A stretch of 64,000 bases of DNA from Sanghuangporus weigelae (lineage: Eukaryota > Basidiomycota > Agaricomycetes > Hymenochaetales > Hymenochaetaceae). Numbering within the stretch: position 1 is the first letter of the stretch; each line of letters starts with the position of its first letter. Shown one piece after another: positions 12,037 through 22,514 of this stretch. A model generated the notes under the pieces. The model ran no database searches and was not told the origin of the DNA. It was given only the letters and a program-made list of their open reading frames with translations. Where the stretch lies: contig CP137320.1 in the NCBI GenBank assembly GCA_033182465.1, positions 1,798,001-1,862,000 on the forward strand, in the 5' to 3' direction. A program made the translations under genes and the position numbers.

Positions 12037-13111
12037 ATGGCTGACGCCGACAGGCCCCTCCTCAGACACAGACGAGCAAGCGTAGAGGTCGTAGACGCAA
12101 AAGTCGCGGTCGACCTCGCGACAGCCCAAACTTACTCTGAGAATGTCTTTCTTTTCGTCCCCAATCTCATCGGTGTGTCATCGTCATCGTTCATGTAAAT
12201 TGGACTTTGCATGGCTAATTAGCTTTTTTCTGTTGGACAGGATACTCGCGAATCATTCTCGCAGCTGTCTCTTTGTATTTCATGAGCTTCCATCCGAAAT
12301 ATAGCACAGTTGCATATTGCGTATCGTGTTTGTTGGATGCCTTCGACGGACATGCCGCGCGCGCCTTAGGCCAGACTTCCAAGTTCGGTGCAGTGCTGGA
12401 TATGGTGACAGATCGGTACGCCGCTCATCTACTGCTGTTATCAAACGCATTCTGACTTTCTCTCATATTCTTAGGTGTACAACATCTTGCCTGATATGCT
12501 ATCTGTCTTCTGCGTACCCGAGCTGGGCGATCTTTTTTCAGTTCCTTATCGCACTCGATTTTAGCAGCCATTACATGCACATGTACAGGTAAAGCTCCTT
12601 TACTCTTGCGTGTAAACAGGGGCTTGGGCTGATACTCCTGAACCTGAAGCTCCCTTGTAACAGGTTCACGAAGTCACAAGCTAGTAACGAGCGACGTTAG
12701 CAGAATTCTATGGTATTACTATAATGACAGTGTACGTCTGTTCTGCTGCTGCGGCTCTATCTCCTATCATACTTCCCTTCTCACCCGGACTCTTTATATC
12801 AGACAACTCTATTCATATTCTGCGCGGGTAATGAGTTATTCTACGTTGCGCTTTATCTGATGAAATGGGACCACTCGCCGACTGGGATCGCTCTGCTCGG
12901 CGACATGCCGTGGGCGCGGCTACTCTTCTACTCCACGTTCCTCTTTTGGCTTGTTAAGAATATCGTGAACGCCGTGCAGCTGTGGAAGGCATCGAAGATT
13001 CTTGTTGGTGTTGACTTGGCGGAGAGGGCGAAGGCTAGAGAGGAGGCTGAGCTCCGAAGGTTGGCGACTGAGCGGGCGGCGGCGGCGGCAGCGGCAGATG
13101 GTAAACAATGA
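12037..13111 (+). CDS. PIS1: Phosphatidylinositol synthase (CDP-diacylglycerol:inositol phosphatidyltransferase)
   Basis: Five exons: 12037-12172, 12241-12415, 12475-12588, 12650-12731, 12803-13111, giving 271 residues. The enzyme joins CDP-diacylglycerol and myo-inositol in the ER membrane. The CDP-alcohol phosphotransferase signature D-G-x2-A-R-x8-G-x3-D-x3-D is complete at about residues 80-103 (DGHAARALGQ, then FGAVLDMVTD). It is followed by membrane segments and the family stretches SSHYMHMY and GSRSHKLVT. The signature ends exactly at the second intron. The C-terminus is an Ala/Arg/Glu-rich helix (RLATERAAAAAAADGKQ). A second CDP-alcohol transferase, phosphatidylserine synthase, lies 6 kb to the right. 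Confidence 0.96.
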
Positions 13112-13379
13112 GCGTGAAGATGACAATACTACGGGGTTTTTTCCCTTTTATTCCCCCCTTTTAGTGCTACCCTACATCCTTTGCTTTTTTCGTACACTCG
13201 TACATACAAATACGTATTGAGGCTCTTCGGAGACAATACTCTACTTATATTATTATGAATTCTTACCAATTTTTGAAATGCTTGAGTCAGGCGCGTCGAT
13301 CACTTCAGAAACGTGACGCACTCACGCATTCGAATGTTTCTTTCTTTCGTTTCCTTCGTTCTTCCCTTTCATTTCTTGC

Positions 13380-16300
13380 ATGCGCGCCTCTCTCCTTCGT
13401 TCTCGCTCTCTAGCAGCTGCAAACCGTGCTTCGCCATGTCCTAGTGCCACAATCAAAGCGCAGCGTGTGCTTTTCTCTTACTCGCAGGCAGCGCGTTATC
13501 CGCGCCAACAGAGAGCAGCGCCGCGAGCGACCTCTCGGACTCTCAGGCGGTCATCTTTATCCCCTAGTCCAGCTCCAGCTCCTTCTGAGCCTCCTTTGCC
13601 GTCTACCTCAGGGACCGAGCAAGCCGTTTCTGCTTCCGGTGGCAGGCCGCCTGGTGTCCCGCCGCCTGAAGAACCGGAAGATAACCTGACTACTATTCTC
13701 GATGAGGTAGAGCCTGAGAAGCCCTCAGATGCCGAAAAAGCAAGGCGAACACGTCGAACAAAAGCAGAGATAGAAGCAGAGACGGCGTCTTCTTTTCTAC
13801 TACCCTCAGAGCTTGATATCCTATGGACGCCGGATAGGATGGAAGAGCCCTCCCCATCTGCTTTACCCCCACCGGAGATATTCGAGGAAGTGCTTACAGA
13901 TTTACTCATCACGTTGCACCCGCAAACACAGCATCGTAGCGCGTACGCTCAGCCGTCTTCGTCTTCTGGATCTGGATCTGCTTCGAGTTCGGGGGGCCTG
14001 ATTGAACCGACGCTGGGTTTGTATTGTCCGTTTGAAGGAGGTGATTATATTATCGATGAAACTGTGCGCGAACTTGCAAGGAGGACGGACTCGGACGTTG
14101 TCGTCCTAGACACAGTTCAGCTTGCTGCTGGGCAGGCAGGATGTTTTGGGAAAGGTGCGTCGAGTTCGATATGCTTATAGCTCGTTTCATTGCTTGATGT
14201 ATCTTTATTTTAGCTGCATCTGTGCTCCAGTTACCTCAGAATCCTTTACATTTTCGCGCTCCAATACATCAGTCGCCTTCTCTGTCTCCGATACGGAGAG
14301 CGCAAGAGGACGACTATGACAAGGATGAAGGCGACGAGGATGGACCTATCAGAGACTTCCAATTGCCTGCTGCAATGTCCATTCATGTCATGTCTCCGCC
14401 TGGTGGAAGATCGTCTAGACAAGCTCTATCGACGCCAACGACTCGAAGTCCAATGTCCAAGATCAAGTCTTTCTTCGACGAATTGATCAACACACCGTCT
14501 CCAAAAGACGCCGAAGCAGTTGCCCAAGGAAAGCGCCGGTCTCGATTAATTTACATACGTGATTATCCTACTTTAGCTCCCACTGCCTCAACTTGGTATC
14601 CTCCCTTATTGGCAGCAGTTCGTCAGAGGAGACAAGGCCCTATTGCGCGTTCGACTTCCCCTGTAGCAAATTCTACGACTATTGTCTTTGGGATGACACC
14701 ACCGCTCGTCCAGCCGTCTACGCCATCACATTCAGGAGGATCCGGTCTACTAGGCCTTCTCAATGCGTGGCAATCTGCTCCGCCCGTCTTGAGTCATCCT
14801 CCGAGATCAGGGAAGTCCGATTATGGCGAGGGTGAATATGCTGAGAAAGCACGGGAGAGGAGGTTACGAGATCGATTACGAAAATGGGAACGAGACGAGC
14901 CCGCTTTCTACGACGAGATGCCGAGATCACCATATACCGGCGAGACAATGCAGGAAGGGAGTGAACGCCCTGGCTTCGTCCTGCTTGGTTCTCCCTTCCC
15001 AAATATTCCGACTGGGCCTCCTGGCAACCTACTGTCTGCCCTACAAAATCGCGTAAATGGACACGGTGAAGACTCCGAAGATAGCTCTCAGTTCTTCCGC
15101 TTGTCTGTGCTTGTTCCTTCGGTTCGCAACCATGGGATGGAGAGACAGTCTCGAACATCACGAAGGAGGGAAATCAACGAGCTTACTATGCGCATGGCCC
15201 TTCACGCCATTGGCGGGAGGGTGGAGACCAGATTTGCTCTGCCTGAACCATCCTCGGATGCAGAAGGTACCTCTGAGCCTGATAACAAGGCAGATCAAGA
15301 GTTTCATAATGCCGTGAAAATGTGGGAAGAGTGGGGAAGGTCTGTCGAAGCATGGAAGAATGTCAAGGATATCGCAGATCGCGCTGTCGCGACTGTTGTC
15401 GCACAGGACATGCCTCACTCTAAACCCTCGTTGGATACGACCACAGTTCCATGGTCTGCAGTGGTTTCGGCGTGGGCTGCACGTTCGTCGATTCGGGAAA
15501 CTCGAAAAGCATGGCTTCAGGAATCAGCGGGCAAGGGCGTTAAACATGCCTTTACTGACGACGTAGATGACGAGTCTTCACCTATTCGTGATTCGGACGA
15601 GGTCATACAACGCGTTAAAGAGGATGCGGATTTGACCTCGCATGAGCAGCGACTGCTTGGTTGTATCGTTGATGCTGGTGAGTCAACTCGTTTTCTAATT
15701 TAATGATAATCTATTTAATTCGCATGGAAGCATCTATGACAACGTCCTTTGATCAAGTCCACCTTCCTCCACAAACGATTGATGCTGTTCGGACTATCGT
15801 TTCTTTGCCCCTCCTTCATCCGACTGCTTTCCAGCAGGGCATATTAAAGCAACATAGTATGACTGGGTGTTTGTTGTTCGGACCTCCTGGGACAGGCAAA
15901 ACTTTAGTTGTTCGCGCCCTTGCTCGGGATGCGGGATGCAGAATGTTGTCTGTGCAGCCGTCGGACGTCATGGATATGGTAAGCACCGGACAATTGTCTG
16001 GAAGTTTTCGCAGGTAACTCATGGAATCTTAGTACGTCGGCGAAGGCGAGAAGCTCGTCCGCTCTCTCTTCTCTCTTGCCCACCGTCTCTCGCCTTGTGT
16101 CATCTTTCTCGACGAGATCGATGCTCTTTTCGGAGCCAGGTCCTCTGCAAGGGAAACTGGAGGAACATTAGCTCATCATGGGATAATCACGGAGTTCATG
16201 CAAGAGATGGATGGTCTGAAGACACGAAGCGACAGCAACGTCATTGTCATTGGTGCTACGAATCGACCATTTGATTTGGATGATGCTGTATTGCGAAGGT

Positions 16301-17036
16301 TGCCTCGAAGATTATTGGTCGACCTTCCTGGAGAAAAGGAAAGAGAATGTGAGGTTTCATAAGAGATTCTCTCGGATTATGAGTTTGCTAATTACTTACT
16401 TGTGTAGCGATCCTCAAAATCCTTCTCCGAGACGAAGTCCTTGCAGATGATGTCGACCTGGTATGGTTGGCAAAGCGTACAGAACTATTTTCTGGATCAG
16501 ATTTGAAGCGTAAGCATCTCTTGCTCTCTTGCTCTTTCATTGCGAATGGTTGACGTATGGGTACGACAGATCTGTGTGTTTCTGCCGCTCTAGATGCAGT
16601 CAAGGAGAACATCAGTCTTCCTTGGGCCGTGTCCTCCTCTGAGCCTGCAAAAGAGCTCAAGCTACTGAATGACACGAGCGTCAGTTCCGAGGAGGCGGAG
16701 CCTTCTGAAAGTGGTGCCTCCGCAGAGACTGAAGAGGAAGAATCGACGGACAAGGCAGCCGTGCGAGAAGCCGCCGAGCAAGAGCTCCTTTCCGCAACCG
16801 AAGCATCTGACGGGGCACCTCGTACACTGTACTTGCGCCATTTCACAAAGGCACTCAAAGAAATCAGTCCATCCTCGTCCGAATCCTTGGGCACACTTTC
16901 TGCGCTGCGCAAATGGAACGAAGAGTTCGGGGAGGGCCAGAAAAAGAAAGCCAAGAAGATGTGGGGGAAGGGTGCGTTTGGGTTTATGGAGCCTGGGACG
17001 GAGGTACCTTCGGATGGTCGTGTTTCTGCGCCTTAA
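13380..17036 (+). CDS. Large mitochondrial AAA ATPase of the MSP1/ATAD1-like clade
   Basis: Six exons: 13380-14154, 14214-15677, 15731-15978, 16033-16348, 16408-16509, 16570-17036, giving 1123 residues. The single AAA domain is near residues 750-1000. It has Walker A GPPGTGKT, Walker B CVIFLDEIDALF, sensor-1 IGATNRPFDLDD and the arginine pair in LRRLPRR, a pattern of the MSP1/katanin (meiotic) clade. The first 70 residues are rich in Arg, Ser and Ala without acid, consistent with a matrix presequence. About 650 residues of acidic and Pro/Ser-rich sequence, with some helical parts, separate this from the ATPase domain, so the protein is far longer than Msp1 or ATAD1 (about 360 residues). The tail KKMWGKGAFGF is distinctive. 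The substrate is unknown. Confidence 0.9.
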
Positions 17037-17329
17037 ACGAAGGCCTCGAAGAAATGTACCTGTCCGACGCTGGCTTTTCATATTTACTGACCGCCATTTT
17101 TGCTGCTTACAAGTCAAACGACAATATATATACACACATACAGTACAGTATAAACTGACTGTTTTCCGTTGTTGCATACTTTTGCTGTCCGTTTTGCTGT
17201 CAAACTCAATCCTTCCATAGATTATGAAGTATGAGATAAAATAAAATATACGGTGAATACGGGAATGTAGATTGAGAACGGCAATACATATGAATGACAA
17301 TCGAGTTGGGTGCTTAGTGATTAGTGACT

Positions 17330-18851
17330 TCAACGTCGACGATTCCTGGCGGATGGTTGCTCTCGAATCTCAGCGAGGTTGTCGATGTCGATAGCATCGT
17401 TCTTCGGTTCGTCGTCATCATACATATCGTCAAACTCATCTTCTTCCTCGACAGAATCGGGCGTACTATCCAAAATATTGTGCATAAGCTTCAAAGAAAA
17501 GAGCACGCTTATAACAAGAACGTACACAGCTCGCTTCTTGATCCTCCCATTCGTCTTCGTCTGAGTGTTTTTCTTACTCTTGCCACTCTTGCTCGCCTTT
17601 CTCTGCGTCTGCGTCTGAGTCTGGCTTTGGCTCTGGCTCTGGCTCTGAGTCTGAGTCTGAGTCTGAGCCTGATATGCCTGACTCGTCTCTTGACTCTCGT
17701 CTTCCGGCTCTTCCTCCTCATCAGCGCCATTACTCCGCCGCACGCGCCGTTTTTCCTGTTTGTCGTCCTTTATGGCATCTTCACCAATGGGTATCAATTC
17801 GGACTGATCCTCGCCCCATTCTTGCTGACATTTAGGGCAGAGATTTCGCCGCCGGACGTGAGAGTAGCAGTGTTTGTGTAGGGGTGCGTTGCAGTTTGCT
17901 GTTGGACACATGTAGCCTTTTGTCACGAGCTGTAGCATACGAACAATAGCCGTTTATGGAACATAGCTTAGCGGGAGAGAATACGCTTACCTCCATGCAT
18001 ACGACGCATTCCAGCAGGTCGGTCTCATCGTATGTGTTCTTGAGATAGTTGCTAAGTTCTAGTATGGAACGCGTACCGAGAGAGTAACGACCTCGTCTAA
18101 AAAAGACATATAAATATCGAGATTCAAGCGTATGCAATATAAGGTTTTGCTTACTTGCTCTTGACAAGCCACCCACGCGCAACAAGACTGGTCAAGATGA
18201 CCTCAGCCTGCGACTTCGTCATCTGGAAGCTTTTGAGATGGCTGGCCTCTCGCAAAGCTAATATGGAGGACACGGAATATGCATGTCTGACAGACAGCAT
18301 TATTTGTTCGACCTGAAAATGAAAGCGAAGGATGAATCGCAGAAAAGGAAGATGAAAGGAAAAGTAGCGTACGACTGCTTTGAAGAAGGCTATTTCTGCA
18401 GGACTGTAGTCCGAAGCGAGCTGTGCGACCTCGTCTCCCTTCGTATTCGTCTACGAGCACTATGAGCATGATCATTCATTGGAACGAGAAGAAATGTCGT
18501 GCACGTACGATGGCATACATGATCTTGCCCGTCTCTTCGTCCTTGGACCGCGCAAATTCAAGGTCAAGAGGGTCAAGCATCCGCTGGATTTTATTCAGGA
18601 ACTCCCCCCATTGTGTGCTCCCACCAACAAACTGAACGTCCTTCGTAGGGTCGGCTCCTGGTTTTAATAGTAATACAAGAAACTATTGAACATGATTTCA
18701 AACTGCGATTTGCGAAGGTCTCACGCGCAATAGCTTCATAACAGGCTTTCCAGAGAGCCTTTGCAACGGCCTCGTTCATGATTCTGCGTGACATGGCAGC
18801 TTGCAGAAAGAGTCTGTATACATCTGAAGAGTGTACCCTTTGCGATACCAT
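17330..18851 (-). CDS. NSE1: SMC5-SMC6 complex RING subunit NSE1
   Basis: Exons on the minus strand: 18851-18725, 18657-18509, 18450-18373, 18312-18155, 18096-17991, 17929-17330, giving 405 residues. NSE1 pairs with NSE3 and carries the RING-like E3 ligase domain of the DNA-repair complex SMC5/6. The winged-helix part is in residues 1-190. The variant RING near 200-240 has CVVCME, CPTANCNAPLHKHC and CPKC. After it comes a low-complexity tail with an SQ/TQ run at about residues 285-315 (DNA about 17603-17695). A further 60-nt GT-AG stretch at 17466-17525 (GTACGT...GATAG) keeps the frame and is probably an intron; the product would then be 385 residues. The exon-3 donor could be 18372 (used) or 18375. 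Confidence 0.9.
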
Positions 18852-19204
18852 GGTGAGGTGCGATCAGGGGACAAAGAGACGCGTCAAGATGGGAGCTTCG
18901 TGCCAAAACGCGAAGCACGTCTCGACGCGTTATTTGGACATTACGGCAACTTCCGTCAATAATTCAGGCGAAAGGCTACACTCGACAAGAGCAGAGAACG
19001 CGAAAAGCATGAAGCATGTACCATTGACTATTTGCTATACAGTTTAAGTTGCAGGTATGCGCGAAGCATTCGTTTATTGAAAAATAACTCTCGTCCCCAC
19101 CATAGAATCAAATGCCTGATCGTGTCATTCCGTATTCATTTCATGTATCAAAAGTTCGTGAACGAGAGAGAGCAGAAGACAATCGTCGTCATCCATTGCT
19201 TCAC
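18852..19204. other. Intergenic, 353 nt
   Basis: Upstream of NSE1 and downstream of the phosphatidylserine synthase gene; both are transcribed leftwards. I see no gene or repeat in it. Confidence 0.6.
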
Positions 19205-20063
19205 TTATATCTTTGGAATCTTCAGTGTCTTGCTAACCATCGCCGCGGCCCACAATCCAAATACCACAGACATTTTGTGTATCTCCCCACTGCCGCCTGG
19301 TGTACCCCAGAGCTGTATAAGACCACCAGGAATGCCCTCTCGACCTTCAATCCACCCTCTCGAGGTCCAGTACGTCAAAACCGCAACCAGACCGAGCGAA
19401 GACGGTATCGGAAGCCCTTCAAAGAACTTTGCTTTTCCCGACTCGTCCTTTGGAACCGAAGCCACAGTGGCGTTGAATCGAGCGAGACGAGCGAGACCAC
19501 AGCATATAAATGCGGCGAGGACGACGGTATCCAAATAAGTTCGAAGGCCGACCACAAAGGCGAGGAGGGCAGGGGCTACACCGAAGGAAATCTTTACAGA
19601 ATGGCTTGTCTTAAGTGACTTCCTTTCACGAGTCAACATTGAGTAGACGCACCAGGTCAGCTAGACTGTCAAGCTCTTGGCCAAGCATACTACTCGACTT
19701 GCGCCACCTCGCCACCTTGCCATCGAAAAAGTCAAACATAAGGCCCGCGAGTGGGTAAGCCAGCGCGGCGTAAAGATGACTCTCGTCATTCGTAATGAGG
19801 TAACGAGCCGACGAGAAAATGGAGAAAGATCCACAGAAACCATTCATGATTGTTATCAAATCTGCAAGACGGAAATTTCTGAAGATAAAAGGGAGCTCGT
19901 TTAGTGCTAAATTTTCGCGTTTAGCTCGTCGTACGCACCGCACGAGACTAAAATGGCCTTCAGTGTCAAGGTATTGCTGCAAAGCGACTGCTTTACCGTC
20001 GCCATTAACTTCTATCTGGTTGGACGTTTTTCTTTGTCTTGTCTCGCTCATCGTCATGTCCAT
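19205..20063 (-). CDS. CHO1: Phosphatidylserine synthase (CDP-diacylglycerol:serine phosphatidyltransferase)
   Basis: Three exons on the minus strand: 20063-19939, 19878-19653, 19591-19205, giving 245 residues. The enzyme makes phosphatidylserine from CDP-diacylglycerol and serine at the ER and feeds PE and PC synthesis. The CDP-alcohol phosphotransferase signature is at about residues 92-116 ([18 protein letters not shown], then DSLAD), directly followed by ISFGVAPA. Intron 1 (19879-19938, 60 nt) leaves the frame open if retained. It was called because it has GTGCGT, a CTAAAC-like branch site and TTCAG, and because its removal restores the family order [26 protein letters not shown] box lies 65 nt upstream of the start (20128-20133). 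Confidence 0.93.
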
Positions 20064-20245
20064 AAGAAAGAGTGTGTGGTGGTAGTTAGTAGAGGGAAGG
20101 ATGTTTGTCGCAGCGCGCCACGAGCGGCACGTGCAAACGTCATTCTATATAATCCGATCCGAAATCGAATTTCATATGCACACTGCACAGCATCAGCAAC
20201 AAAAAAAGTACTCCAATAATTTAGACTCAAAGAAAGGAGGAGAGT

Positions 20246-22088
20246 TTAGAATACCATCGCATTATCGTCTTTCACTTCCGTCTTCACAGCTCCTGGGGCT
20301 TCTAGCTTCGCCTTCTCTATCTCCCTGCTTTTCGCCGCGTACTGGTTCGGATGGGTCACACTCTCCCCGTCCAGACCCTGCCCACGGGGCAGACCATGCG
20401 TGACTTCGAAAACCTTGGTACATGCAACGTGGAAATGTTCTTGCTTGACTGCGTTTATTATCTCGGGCAAATCGGCCGCAGAAAGCCCTTGCGGGCCATA
20501 TGAAGCAAGTAAAGCAGTCTGAAGCCGGTCAGCGGAGAAATGTCGATACGGGCATCCATGGCAGTCTTGTGGTCCAGGCTGGTTCTGTGTGATAATCCGT
20601 TGGCACCTATTCGTGGCCTTAGCTCTTTACGTCTTTGTACTCGGGTACGACTCTTACGTGTATGCAGCATAGTTTGTCCGCTTTCCCTCGAGACCATACG
20701 AATGGCGGATATTATATTTATACTCCTTGTTGAATTTATCGTCGGTGATCCTCCCTCCAAAAGCCTTTCTCCAAAACACGATGGCTTCTTCGATTGAAAG
20801 TCCGACAACCTAATGCAATGTTAGCAATAAAATCACACTTTCAAGGTCAGCTTCAAAGTCACCTTCAAGAACAGTCCGTATTGTAGTCGACCGTAGTGCT
20901 TCAGATGCCGGTCCTTTCGCAGACAGTCGTGCAGATGACGCATACACATTGGCCAGTGTTTCTCCGCCATGTCATCGATCATCTCTGCTTTGACTTCCTC
21001 ACCGTCGCCGAGACCTTCTGCCGAGGAGTACTCAGATGCGACGCTCAATCCAGATAGGAAACCCTGCCCTAGATGGTCAAGGACGGGCATCAGACGCGTA
21101 TCTTCGTCCAGCCGAGGCAAAGCCTTTGCCGTCAACTGAGGACACGTTTAAACGGTGGACAGGCAGTATTCGATGAGAATGCGAACCTCAAGAGTTGCTT
21201 CTAGTCTTGTCTCGAATTCTTGAAACACGATACTAGACTGTTCTTTGGACGGCACATAGGCCCAGCCACCCTTGAGACACACGCGTCTCTTTTCGACTAG
21301 GTTTGGGACCCGCATCCATCTAACCTAGAAATGCGAGCAAATGAGTTAGACGAAGATCGCTTGAGTATAATTATTACCTTATACCATACTGTCTCCCCGG
21401 GATTCACAGTTCGAAGATCATTCATCAGAACTTCATCCCTTTCCTCTTCTCTGCTCAACTGTACAGAACCGTTGGTTACGACTGGCCTCTTCTGGATCTA
21501 GAACAAGGGTTACGTACGGTCACCCATCCAAAATTTCTGGACTCAAGAAACCGTTTTCGATCTTCGCTGAGTTCCATATCGTAACGCACGCGGAAGAGGG
21601 ATGTTTCTGCCTTCACAAAGCGTCTCCGCAACTCTTCCCTGCAAGACCCAGTAAGAAAGGCCTAACAAGATTAATGAAGAAACTCACGATCGACAAAATG
21701 CAAGCCGCAGAACAAAGTGACTGATATGGTCCTTTCGACGCTCAGCTTCTGTCATCCGCACGATTTCCTTCTTTTCTGACGACGCGGTCAGCGGCATGTA
21801 TTTCGTCTGTTGCGCCTTGACAATCGCCTTCAGTTCATCGTAACTTCTGTTCCTGACATAAGACGCTTCGATTTCAGACAATATCCTCAGTCTATCAATG
21901 GCGAAGGTCTCAAATTCGTCGAGCGTAATATCGTCAAGAGGGGGCTTATCATAACTAGTGCAAGTTAGATTGTGTCTGTCGCGATACAAAATGACTCACA
22001 AATTGAGAAGATGTGAATATTTGTGTACTGGATGTTTCTGTACGGTGTTTCCTTGGAACGGATTTCCTCGTGATGCCGTGCCAAACAT
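20246..22088 (-). CDS. PRI2: DNA primase large subunit
   Basis: Eight exons on the minus strand: 22088-22000, 21954-21688, 21638-21518, 21458-21378, 21324-21187, 21135-20863, 20809-20658, 20606-20246, giving 493 residues. PRI2 works with the catalytic primase PRI1 and DNA polymerase alpha to start lagging-strand RNA primers. The N-terminal half shows FYDKPPLDDITLDEFETFAI. The C-terminal Fe-S domain shows FGGRITDDKF, YNIRHSYGLEGKR, CQRIIT, DCHGCPYRHFS and HVACTKVFE, which supply iron-sulfur cysteines. The acceptor at 20607 was chosen over a later AG because only it keeps the CQRIITQNQPGPQD segment in frame. It is divergent from the asparagine synthetase gene. Confidence 0.96.
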
Positions 22089-22514
22089 CGCGAAGGTGGA
22101 GAGAGTAAAGGTGTGTGTTGCAGAGATGCCGACGCGTCGACCACATTTCGCGCATGAAACGTGACAGCGTTACGCAACGCGATCTCGCTTGTCACGTCGT
22201 AAGATGAAATTTGCCTTAAATTTTTGTGTACAGTAACTTTGAAACACGATTTCAACTGGAGAAAATATCAACACAAGAAGATGTAGACGAAAGAATGGAA
22301 TGGCTAATATTATACGCGGATATCAAGGCTCTCCAGCTTTCATCATATATATTTCAAAATGTTATATCTTTTTAGCCGGGTCCCTGTCGGAATAATCCGA
22401 TAGCCCCGACCACGAGTGAGTCACCCGGCGAAATTCTTCCTCTCCTCTGTTTACATACATAGAGCTGTCAACTACTGGACTGCATTTCTCGTTGCTATTG
22501 TCCAAACCATCATC
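22089..22514. promoter_or_regulatory. Divergent promoter region of PRI2 and asparagine synthetase
   Basis: 426 nt between two start codons facing away from each other. It contains an AT-rich part (22280-22370) and a TGAGTCA heptamer listed separately. No coding features are seen. Confidence 0.6.
22417..22423. promoter_or_regulatory. Candidate Gcn4/Cpc1-type site (TGAGTCA)
   Basis: A perfect TGAGTCA heptamer 92 nt upstream of the asparagine synthetase ATG. Fungal amino-acid biosynthesis genes are commonly controlled through such sites by the bZIP activator Gcn4/CpcA. The motif also occurs by chance inside introns in this window, so position is the only support. Confidence 0.4.

Noticed and set aside
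11665-12129. Minus-strand open frame of 154 codons
   Set aside because: It runs antisense into the first exon of the phosphatidylinositol synthase gene, has no domain or splice support, and looks like a shadow.
16662-17333. Minus-strand open frame of 223 codons
   Set aside because: Antisense to the last exon of the AAA ATPase; the real minus-strand gene here (NSE1) begins further right in its own frame.
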